Shown here one piece after another: positions 57,295 through 64,000 of a stretch of DNA of 64,000 nt. The DNA lies in the NCBI GenBank assembly GCA_041395325.1, contig JAWLAT010000025.1, positions 7,564 through 71,563 on the forward strand, given 5' to 3'. Made by a program: the position numbers and the translations under genes. This DNA is from JAWLAT01 sp041395325 (lineage in GTDB: Bacteria > Pseudomonadota > Gammaproteobacteria > Xanthomonadales > SZUA-5). Numbering within the stretch: the stretch's first letter is position 1; the number at the start of each line of letters is the position of its first letter. The notes beneath the pieces were generated by a model that saw nothing but the letters and a program-made list of their open reading frames with translations, was not told where the DNA came from and made no database searches.

Positions 57295-58011
57295 ATGTCC
57301 CGTTCCACCGTATTGGGCCGCGTTGTCGGCCTGTGGCGTTACCCCGTCAAGTCAATGGCCGGCGAGCCACTGAGCAGCGTCGAGGTCGGCTGGCATGGCC
57401 TGGTCGGCGATCGCCGCTGGGCCTTCATTCGTGACGGCATGACCATGAGTGGCTTCCCCTGGCTGACCCTGCGCGAATGCCCGGCGATGGCCCACTACCA
57501 CCCTCGCCTGCTCGATCTCAGCCAGCCGAATCGATCGGCGACCACGGTACGCACACCGAGCGGTGATTCGCTGGATGTCGCTGATCCGGCCCTGGCGGCA
57601 CAGCTGTGGCCCGATGGCGCTCGGCTGCTGCGGCAGGATCGCGGCATCTTCGACACCTTTCCGCTGTCGCTGATCAGCACGCGGACGATCGCCAGTCTCG
57701 CTCGCGACGTGGGGCGAGAGCTGGAGGTGATGCGCTTTCGCCCGAACCTGCTGATCGAGACCGACAACGAAGCCGACTACCCGGAGGTCGAATGGGTCGG
57801 TCGAACGCTGCAACTGGGCGCGCTGCAGCTGCGCGTAGACCAGCGTGACGGCCGCTGCGTGATCATCACCCAGGATCCGGACACCGGCGAACGGGACACG
57901 CGGGTCCTGCGCCAGGTCCGTGATCGGCAACAGGGCTGCCTCGGCGTCTACGCCAGCACGGTACGCCCCGGATCTGTGCAGTTGGGTGACGCGCTGCAAG
58001 CACTGGACTGA
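57295..58011 (+). CDS. MOSC-domain protein
   Basis: The 238-residue protein has an N-terminal MOSC beta-barrel part (GRVVGLWRYPVKSMAGEPLSSVEVGWHGLVGDRRWAF) and a C-terminal MOSC domain with RFRPNLLIET and RDGRCVIITQDPDTGERD. The conserved Cys is in GRCVI. MOSC proteins handle sulfur carried by molybdenum cofactor or transfer it to other targets; here the substrate is not known. The ATG at 57295 follows GGAGG. Confidence 0.9.
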   Translation: MSRSTVLGRVVGLWRYPVKSMAGEPLSSVEVGWHGLVGDRRWAFIRDGMTMSGFPWLTLRECPAMAHYHPRLLDLSQPNRSATTVRTPSGDSLDVADPALAAQLWPDGARLLRQDRGIFDTFPLSLISTRTIASLARDVGRELEVMRFRPNLLIETDNEADYPEVEWVGRTLQLGALQLRVDQRDGRCVIITQDPDTGERDTRVLRQVRDRQQGCLGVYASTVRPGSVQLGDALQALD

Positions 58012-58071
58012 GATGCCACAAGCCGGCATCGGACTGGCATAGTCCGGTGCTGGTCTGGCGGAGGTTCGCAG

Positions 58072-58695
58072 GTGAGTGCAGCGCCATCGACGGAATCAGC
58101 CGAACCCCGGGTCAGCTACTGGCTGCACTGGCTGCGGCGGCCCGGTCTGGCGTTGCCGGCCCTGTACGTGCTGTCGTCGACGATCGGCATGTTGTTCTAC
58201 TGGGCCTATTTTCGCCGCTTCGGCATCGACATCCTCGCCTACATCGATCCCACCGATCTGCTGCTGGCTTCGTTCCGTCGACCCACGGTCTGGCTGATTC
58301 TGGTGCTGTCAATCCTGGCAGTGCATCTGGACAACCTCAGCAGTGCCCGCTACGGCCGCCGGCCGCATTCCCGCTGGACGGCCTGGTACGGCAGCGCCAC
58401 CTACCGGCGGGCCAACGTGCTGATCGGGGTGGCGATGATTGGCGGTTTTCTGGTGCTGCTGGCACATGTCAGCGGTGAGCGGGTCCGCGAGGGTCGCGGT
58501 GATCGCGTGCAACTGACCTTTGCCGAGGACGGCAGCCAGACCGAAGGTCAACTGATCGGCACCAGCAGCCGCTTCATTTTCGTCCACGAAGTGGCCACCG
58601 GTCGCAGCATGGCCTACCCCTTCGAGGCACTGCGCTCGGTCGAAACGGTCGTCAGCGCGACACCGGAGCCGGTCGACAACGACGCCATGCCCTAG
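58072..58695 (+). CDS. Hypothetical membrane protein
   Basis: The 207-residue protein has three predicted membrane helices (LALPALYVLSSTIGMLFYWA, VWLILVLSILAVHL and VLIGVAMIGGFLVLLAHV) and a small C-terminal beta domain outside the membrane. No family is recognised. The start is a GTG at 58072, just after GGAGG-like GCGGAGG at 58058-58064. It is convergent with the gene ending at 58734. Confidence 0.72.
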   Translation: MSAAPSTESAEPRVSYWLHWLRRPGLALPALYVLSSTIGMLFYWAYFRRFGIDILAYIDPTDLLLASFRRPTVWLILVLSILAVHLDNLSSARYGRRPHSRWTAWYGSATYRRANVLIGVAMIGGFLVLLAHVSGERVREGRGDRVQLTFAEDGSQTEGQLIGTSSRFIFVHEVATGRSMAYPFEALRSVETVVSATPEPVDNDAMP

Positions 58696-58733
58696 GCTCG
58701 GCACCCAGGTTGCGCCGGCTTCAACGTGGCGAG

Positions 58734-59273
58734 CTACTGCGCGGTGGCGAGCAACGCCACGTCACTGCGCCAGTGACGCAGCAAGCGACCGTCGCCATCG
58801 CGCAGCGTGGCCTGCCAGCGGGTCAGCTGCAGGTCCTGACGATCCATCGATGCATCCAGCTCCAGCACCTGGACGCCGCCGGAGGACAGGTCCACCAGAC
58901 CCCAACCGAGAATGCGCGCTTCGGCGGGGAGCAATTCGAAGTCGTTGACGTCGGCCAGGGTGAAGCGGGCGCCTTCGGGCAAATCCGCCATCACCGCCTG
59001 CTGCACCCGGGATTCGATCAGGGCCAGTGCCGATGGGTCGGCGCTCAGGTCCGAGGCATCGCTTTCACTGCGTGGCGTGCGCTCGCCGGGCAGCAGTGGA
59101 CCGACGAAGTCGCTGGCCGTTTCCAGCGCCATTCGCGGCGATCCCTGCCAGTTCGGCGCTGTGGTGGGCGCTTCGTGAACCAGGGTGCCGTTCCAACCCG
59201 CCCAGGCCCATGCACTGGCCAGCCCGGCCAGCCACAACAGCGTCAGGCGTGGCTTGCCGCGGCGGCGGCTCAT
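58734..59273 (-). CDS. Hypothetical exported protein
   Basis: The 179-residue protein has an N-terminal signal anchor or peptide (residues 10-25, LTLLWLAGLASAWAWAG). The rest is soluble, with an acidic middle (SESDASDLSADPSA) and no known motif. Its start overlaps the stop of a 45-codon gene in ATGA, so the two are translated together. It is in an operon facing away from the padR-ADOP pair. Confidence 0.7.
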   Translation of the reverse strand: MSRRRGKPRLTLLWLAGLASAWAWAGWNGTLVHEAPTTAPNWQGSPRMALETASDFVGPLLPGERTPRSESDASDLSADPSALALIESRVQQAVMADLPEGARFTLADVNDFELLPAEARILGWGLVDLSSGGVQVLELDASMDRQDLQLTRWQATLRDGDGRLLRHWRSDVALLATAQ

Positions 59274-59407
59274 GACGGCGTCTCCGCGGCCGTGGCCAGC
59301 AGCGAGAATTCGGTGTCGGCGCCATCGTCATCGTTGGCGGCGATGCTCGGCAGACCCAGCTGCCGCAGGGTGGCTTCACTCAGTTCGCTCAGGCTCAGGG
59401 CACACAT
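59270..59407 (-). CDS. Small 45-residue protein coupled to an exported protein
   Basis: The short frame has a good ribosome site (GGAG nine bases before the ATG at 59407) and its stop overlaps the next ATG by 4 nt. The peptide reads MCALSLSELSEATLRQLGLP and ends in an acidic, Ser/Ala-rich tail. It has no signal peptide. It is not recognised, and a leader-like or partner role is only possible. Confidence 0.55.
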   Translation of the reverse strand: MCALSLSELSEATLRQLGLPSIAANDDDGADTEFSLLATAAETPS

Positions 59408-59575
59408 GACGGCTTTCTCCGAAGGACGGGTGCGCAAGCCACTGCATGGTGCGTGCCAGCTGCCGTCACCCCACAACCGGTCGCTCTGAGCACGTTTCCG
59501 GGCCGTTCGGGCACCTAGCCAACGGCAATGTGCACGACGCTCGCTCTGGCATCGTGCAATTCCCCCGCAAGGCAC

Positions 59576-59603
59576 TTGACCTAAGCAACTTAGGCGTCAT
59601 ACT
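59576..59603 (+). promoter_or_regulatory. Candidate padR-ADOP promoter
   Basis: TTGACC (59576-59581) and CATACT (59598-59603) are 16 bp apart and lie 30 bp before the padR start. The first PadR operator candidate fills the spacer. Confidence 0.55.
59580..59594. promoter_or_regulatory. Candidate PadR operator 1
   Basis: CCTAAG and CTTAGG form a perfect inverted repeat around CAA, inside the -35/-10 spacer. Binding here would block RNA polymerase. Confidence 0.6.
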
Positions 59604-59607
59604 GGAC

Positions 59608-59628
59608 TCACCTAAGTGATCTAGGTGA
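59608..59628. promoter_or_regulatory. Candidate PadR operator 2
   Basis: TCACCTA and TAGGTGA are perfect 7-bp arms around a 7-nt spacer. The right arm contains AGGTGA, the padR ribosome site. The core CCTAAG is shared with operator 1. Confidence 0.6.
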
Positions 59629-59632
59629 AGCA

Positions 59633-59992
59633 ATGGGACTGGCAGTCATTCCGGGCACCCTGGAGATGCTGGCGCTGAAAGCCATCTCGTTGGGACCCGA
59701 GCACGGTTTCGGCGTCCTGCAGCGCATTCAGGCCTGTTCCGGCGATGTGCTGCAGGTCGAACAAGGCGCGCTCTATCCCGCCCTGCACCGACTGGAGGCA
59801 CAGGGCTGGGTCGAGGCCAGCTGGGGCATCTCCGACAACAACCGGCGAGCGAAGTACTACGCCATCACCGCTGCCGGGCAACAGCGCCTGAGCAGCGAGG
59901 CCAGTCAGTGGCGTGGGCTGGTCGAAGCGACGTCGCGCGTGCTCGACAGTCTGGCCGAGACGGGCTCCATGGCCACGGGAGCGACTCGATGA
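59633..59992 (+). CDS. PadR-family transcriptional regulator
   Basis: The 119-residue winged-helix protein has the PadR pattern GTLEMLALKAISLGPEHGFGVLQRIQ and ALYPALHRLEAQGWVEASWG, close to the ADOP-linked TIGR03433 type. The ATG follows AGGTGAAG. Its stop overlaps the ADOP permease start by 4 nt (ATGA). Two inverted repeats in the promoter share CCTAAG and are its probable operators, so it likely represses itself and the permease. Confidence 0.93.
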   Translation: MGLAVIPGTLEMLALKAISLGPEHGFGVLQRIQACSGDVLQVEQGALYPALHRLEAQGWVEASWGISDNNRRAKYYAITAAGQQRLSSEASQWRGLVEATSRVLDSLAETGSMATGATR

Positions 59993-62601
59993 CCGCACGC
60001 TGGCGTCACCTGTGGCGGGTGTGGCGACAACGCCGCCGTTTCGAAGGCGAGATCGACGCCGAACTGAACTTTCACCTGCAAGCGCGTGCCGACCAGTTGC
60101 AGAGCACCGGTGTCGATCGCCCCGAAGCCCTGCGCCGCGCTCGGATCGAACTGGGCATGGTCAATGTCCATCGCGACGGCATTCGCGCGGCCGTTGGCCT
60201 GCAAGGGCTGGACCGCTGGCAGAGCGATCTGCGCCAGGCCTGGCGCAGTCTGCGCCGCTCGCCGGTCTACGCCAGCGTGGCTGTGCTGGTGTTGGCGCTG
60301 CCGCTGGCCACCGGCCTGCTGTTGCACGGACTCTACGCCGCCTATGCGCTGCAATCGCCAGCGCTGGATCGGGTGGATCGCTGGGTGCATCTGCACGGCG
60401 TCAGCGCCGCCGACCCGCAGCTCAATCGCTTCACCGTCAGCGAAACGGACGCGCTGCTGGCGCAGCCGCCAGCCGCTCTGGAGGGTTTGTACAGTGCCCG
60501 ACTGCTGACGCTGCCGATCGTCACTGACCGCATTCGGCGCGGTATCGGCATTGCGGTATCCGACAACTACTTTGAGCTGACCGGTGTCCCGGCCTTGCGC
60601 GGTCGCGTATTCCGGTCCGATGAGTCGAGCGTGGACGGCGTGGTGCTCAGTGAGCGAGGCTGGCAACGTTTGTTCGATCGCGACGAGAACGTCCTCGGCC
60701 GCACCCTGTCGATTGGCGGTCATGCGGTTCAAGTGATCGGTGTGGCCGGTCGGGATTTCCGTGGCACCCAGGAGGTGGGCGCGCACTACTGGCTGCGTGA
60801 GGCAGACGCCCGTCGCTACTGGCCCGATCCCGACGGCCAGCAACGGACGCACACAATCAGCGGCTTTGTGGTGCCTGCCGCAGGACTGGAATCCTTGGCG
60901 CAAGCGCTGTCGGCACGGTTGACCGCTCTGCCGGGAACGACCTTGCCGGGCGATGCCCTGCAGCATGTCGGCGTCGAGACCGGCCGCGGCTATCTGCGCG
61001 CCGATGACCGACGCGAACTGCAGTTGGCCTTGACGCCGGCAGCCATTCTGGTGCTGCTGATGCTGCTGATCGCCGCCGCCAATCTGACCAATCTGGTCCT
61101 GGCCCGCTTTTCGGCCCGGCGCCATGACGTCGCCCTGCGCTGTGCGTTGGGCGCCAGTCGCTGGCGCAGCTTTGCCCATCTACTGACCGAATGCGCCCTG
61201 CTCGGCGGCTTGGCGGCCCTGCTGGCCTTGCTGCTGCTGGCGGGCGCACTGCGCCCGTTGCATGGCTGGCTGTTCGGCGTCATGGCCGAAATGGGACTGG
61301 ATCCGATCGAAATCACGCTGGGGCCGACTTCGGTGCTGTTGGCCGCGCTGCTGGCCATGCTCGGTACGCTGGTCTTCGGCGCACTACCTGCCTGGCTGGT
61401 CACGCGCAATGCGGCCGATCCGCGCGGCCGTGGTGGTCTGCAGCAAGGTCTCAAGCGCCATGGCCGGCAGCGTCTGCAGGGCACCCTGATGGTGCTGCAA
61501 CTGGCGGCCAGCGTGTTTCTGATGGTCGTGGCGGCGATGATCGGCGGCGTCTCCAGACAAGTCGAGCAAGCGCCGCTGGGCTTCGATCCGGAAGGGCTGG
61601 TCAGCCTGGATGCCGCGGCCATGGGATCCGCTCGCATACAGGCGCTGCGGCAGCTCCCGCAGGTCACGGCGCTCGCCGCCACCTCGGCAATCCCGTTGAT
61701 GCGCAACCTGCCTCTGATCAGCGTCGGCGACGCCACACGCAGTGAAGCCTTCCGCGTGCGCTGGGTCGATCCCGACTGGTTCGAGCTGATGGGTCAACGT
61801 CCACTCGCCGGCCGCTTGTTCGCCCCGAGTGACGGCAACCGACCGATCGCCATCCTGTCGCAGAGCGCCGCCCAGCGACTGCCGTCGCCTCAGACTGTGC
61901 TGGGACAACGGCTGCAACTCAGTGATGCGACCGGCGAACTGGATCTGCCGGCCACCGTGGAAGTCATGGCCGTGGTACCCGATCTGGCCAGTGGCCTGCT
62001 GATCGGCGGCCACGCACCACCCACCCTCTACTTGCCCGGGCGCGTCGACAGCCCCCAACTGGACACGCTGCTGCTGCGACTGAGCGACAGCTCACCGCAA
62101 GCACTGGCCCAGATGTACCAGCGCTGTGTCGACGCCAGCGGTGGTGAAGCCGGCGGTTGCCAGCCACTGCGACTGACCGAGGCACTGCGCCTGCAGCAGC
62201 TGCCACTGCGGCTGGCCAGCTCACTGACCGCCGCGCTGGGCTGGATCGGCCTGGCCATCAGCTGCATTGGCCTGCACGGTCTGGTCAGCTACACGATCGT
62301 GCAGCGGCGGCGCCAGATCGGCATCCAGATGGCCCTCGGCGCCACCGCAGGGCGGGTGGTTCGCACGGTTCTGCGCGGCGCGTTGCGACAGATTCTGGTG
62401 GGACTGGCCGTTGGCTTGCCGGTGTCCTGGCTGCTGGCGGCGCTGATCGCCCACTACACCTCGATCGTCGGGGCCACCGACGCGCGCAGTCTGCTGCTGA
62501 CGCCCATGTTGCTGTTGCTGGTCGCCTTGCTCGCCGCCTGGTGGCCGGCGCGCCGCTCGGCCGACATTGAGCCTGCCGAGGTGCTGCGTAGCGAAGCCTG
62601 A
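59989..62601 (+). CDS. ADOP-type duplicated FtsX/MacB permease
   Basis: The 870-residue protein has an N-terminal soluble helical part (RRFEGEIDAELNFHLQARADQLQ), then two FtsX/MacB units. Each has a helix, a periplasmic domain and three helices. The FtsX motifs appear as DVALRCALGASRWRSF and QIGIQMALGATAGRV. It has the ADOP domain layout of the permease at 43156 but is only distantly similar in sequence. No ATPase gene is near. The ATG at 59989 overlaps the padR stop by 4 nt. Confidence 0.9.
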   Translation: MTARWRHLWRVWRQRRRFEGEIDAELNFHLQARADQLQSTGVDRPEALRRARIELGMVNVHRDGIRAAVGLQGLDRWQSDLRQAWRSLRRSPVYASVAVLVLALPLATGLLLHGLYAAYALQSPALDRVDRWVHLHGVSAADPQLNRFTVSETDALLAQPPAALEGLYSARLLTLPIVTDRIRRGIGIAVSDNYFELTGVPALRGRVFRSDESSVDGVVLSERGWQRLFDRDENVLGRTLSIGGHAVQVIGVAGRDFRGTQEVGAHYWLREADARRYWPDPDGQQRTHTISGFVVPAAGLESLAQALSARLTALPGTTLPGDALQHVGVETGRGYLRADDRRELQLALTPAAILVLLMLLIAAANLTNLVLARFSARRHDVALRCALGASRWRSFAHLLTECALLGGLAALLALLLLAGALRPLHGWLFGVMAEMGLDPIEITLGPTSVLLAALLAMLGTLVFGALPAWLVTRNAADPRGRGGLQQGLKRHGRQRLQGTLMVLQLAASVFLMVVAAMIGGVSRQVEQAPLGFDPEGLVSLDAAAMGSARIQALRQLPQVTALAATSAIPLMRNLPLISVGDATRSEAFRVRWVDPDWFELMGQRPLAGRLFAPSDGNRPIAILSQSAAQRLPSPQTVLGQRLQLSDATGELDLPATVEVMAVVPDLASGLLIGGHAPPTLYLPGRVDSPQLDTLLLRLSDSSPQALAQMYQRCVDASGGEAGGCQPLRLTEALRLQQLPLRLASSLTAALGWIGLAISCIGLHGLVSYTIVQRRRQIGIQMALGATAGRVVRTVLRGALRQILVGLAVGLPVSWLLAALIAHYTSIVGATDARSLLLTPMLLLLVALLAAWWPARRSADIEPAEVLRSEA

Positions 62602-62689
62602 GGGGCTTGGCCTGCGATTCTGAGAATTCCCTAAGATTCACTTAATGTGAGCTCGCGATACTGGCGCGAATCCGCCCGACGAGCCCATC

Positions 62690-64000
62690 GTGCGTTCACG
62701 TTTGACCGCGCCCCGCGCGCCCACCGACCTCATCATTCTGGCTGTGTTGGCGCTGTGGGTCCTCACCGTCGGGATGGGCCTGCGCGATCCCTGGCCAGCC
62801 GATGAGCCGCGCTTTGCGCTGATCGGCAAGCAGATCGTCGACAGTGGCCAGTGGCTGATTCCCGCCCGCGGCCCCGAACTCTACGCCGAGAAGCCACCGG
62901 TCTATCTGTGGTTGCAGGCCGCTGCCTATGCGCTGACCGGTTCCACCCGCAGTGCCTTCCTGCTGCCTTCGTTGCTGGCAGCGCTGGGCACGCTGGTGCT
63001 GGTCTGGGATCTCGGCCGCCGCTGCTGGGGTCGACGCGCCGCCTTCTGGACCACGCTGGCGTTGTTGTTCAGCGTGCAATTTGCGTTGCAGGGGCGCAGC
63101 GCGCAGATCGATGCGGTGCTGTGCTTTTTCACCACCTTGGGTCTGTACGGCTTGCTGCGCCACCTGTGGTTGGGCCCGGCCTGGCGCTGGTATGCGCTCG
63201 CCGGTGTGGCCACCGGCCTGGGCGTGATCACCAAGGGCACCGGCTTTCTGCCCTGGTTGTTGCTGCTGCCCTACGCCTTGGCCCGACGCTGGCAATGGCG
63301 CGGCCTGCCCGAGATGGGTCGCGACTGGCGCTGGCTGCTGGGGCCGCTGCTGTTCCTGGCCACCATCGCCGCCTGGGCGCTGCCAATCCTGCTGCTGGCC
63401 AACCAGCCCGGCCACGAAGCGGTGGCCGCCTATCGCGATGATCTGCTGCTGCGGCAAACACTGACTCGCTACGCCGATCCCTGGCACCACCACAAACCCT
63501 TCTGGTACTACCTGGCGCAGGTGGTTCCGCTGTTGTGGCTGCCACTGTCGTTCCTGGCGGTGCTCGCCTTGCGTCCCTGGTGGCGGCGTATCCGTCGCGG
63601 CGACGCGCGCGTCTTCATGCTGCTGGGCTGGGTTGCGCTGGTGCTGCTGTTCTTCAGCGCATCCCCGGGCAAACGCGAGGTCTACATTCTGCCGGCGCTG
63701 CCGGCATTGGCGCTGGCCTTCGCCCCGTTGCTGCGTCCCCTGCTGGCCCGTCAGGCGGCGCGTCGAACCCTGCTGGTGCTGACCGGATTCCTGGTCGCCA
63801 TCATGGTCGGCGGCAGTCTGTGGGCGCTGCTGGGCACACCGCGCTTTGCCGAACGCATCGCGCTGGAGCAGGGCGTTCGGCCCTGGTACTGGTTTGGTGC
63901 GGTCGGGCTGATCGGTGCCGCGGCGATGCTGCTCTGGCACCGCCGGGCCCATCTGGCCTGGGGCGCACTGATGGTCGCCTTGTGGACCGGCTATGGCCTG
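62690..64000 (+). CDS. ArnT-like glycosyltransferase, 3' end cut by window
   Basis: The gene runs off the right edge; about 437 residues are present. It has many membrane helices and the conserved ADEPRFA motif after the first helix, which holds the catalytic acid of PMT/ArnT-type transferases (GT83-like). KPPVYLWLQAAAY and KGKREVYILPALP-like SPGKREVYILP also fit. Such enzymes move a sugar from a polyprenyl carrier onto lipid A or another acceptor. The start is GTG at 62690; no strong ribosome site is seen. Confidence 0.9.
   Translation, partial: MRSRLTAPRAPTDLIILAVLALWVLTVGMGLRDPWPADEPRFALIGKQIVDSGQWLIPARGPELYAEKPPVYLWLQAAAYALTGSTRSAFLLPSLLAALGTLVLVWDLGRRCWGRRAAFWTTLALLFSVQFALQGRSAQIDAVLCFFTTLGLYGLLRHLWLGPAWRWYALAGVATGLGVITKGTGFLPWLLLLPYALARRWQWRGLPEMGRDWRWLLGPLLFLATIAAWALPILLLANQPGHEAVAAYRDDLLLRQTLTRYADPWHHHKPFWYYLAQVVPLLWLPLSFLAVLALRPWWRRIRRGDARVFMLLGWVALVLLFFSASPGKREVYILPALPALALAFAPLLRPLLARQAARRTLLVLTGFLVAIMVGGSLWALLGTPRFAERIALEQGVRPWYWFGAVGLIGAAAMLLWHRRAHLAWGALMVALWTGYGL

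Noticed and set aside
59905..61179. Leftward 424-residue frame opposite the ADOP permease gene
   Set aside because: It is the antisense shadow of the padR-ADOP operon, rich in Gln, Arg and His.
62696..63952. Leftward 418-residue frame opposite the glycosyltransferase
   Set aside because: It is a Gln-rich shadow frame; the + strand frame has membrane helices and the ADEPR motif.

Overview
The window is about two-thirds G+C and gene-dense. Its families are typical of a gammaproteobacterium of the order Lysobacterales (Xanthomonadales): RluF, HemJ, DUF2333, DUF4286 and DUF4870 proteins, a 67K-type SppA, several c-di-GMP proteins, and many GTG or TTG starts with 1-8 nt overlaps. The genus cannot be told from the sequence. 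I see no tRNA, rRNA, CRISPR array, insertion sequence or prophage, so this is ordinary chromosome with a few accessory modules.

Layout. 1-4.8 kb: the 5' part of a MASE1-GGDEF-EAL gene, thiC, and a Phd/PIN toxin-antitoxin pair. 4.8-12.4 kb: a DUF2333 gene; a leftward group of PilB/GspE-like ATPase, unknown protein, anti-sigma and ECF sigma; then alkane monooxygenase (alkB) divergent from an AraC-type regulator, whose 3' end overlaps a GNAT gene. 12.5-18.2 kb: a two-gene signalling operon (degenerate REC-GGDEF-EAL protein plus hybrid histidine kinase with Hpt). 18.3-26.5 kb: acetoacetyl-CoA synthetase, HemJ, several exported unknowns, and an omega-amidase/methionine aminotransferase pair. 26.7-32.4 kb: an ABC exporter, a two-component system and an amidase. 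32.4-41.9 kb: SppA, a MATE pump, DUF3667, DUF4286, RluF, DUF4870, a DUF1566 exported protein and a second ABC exporter. 42-50.4 kb: a diguanylate cyclase, a PadR/ADOP permease pair, a beta-lactamase-fold hydrolase with a small exported partner, a YbaL-type antiporter and an SRPBCC protein. 50.5-55.4 kb: a cluster of three related Cys-rich exported proteins around a KptA RNA 2'-phosphotransferase, ending with a coupled alpha/beta hydrolase. 55.5-64 kb: a DGPF protein with its ECF42 sigma factor, a MOSC protein, small unknowns, a second PadR/ADOP pair, and the start of an ArnT-like glycosyltransferase.

The points most worth a second look are: two PadR-controlled ADOP permease operons with different, clearly visible operators; a 16-bp direct repeat with exact 21-bp period between alkB and its AraC regulator; tandem palindromes over a possibly leaderless toxin-antitoxin promoter; the family of three Cys-rich exported proteins; an ECF42-like autoregulatory promoter; dispersed GGGCTGAGGG intergenic repeats; and thiC without a recognisable TPP riboswitch.
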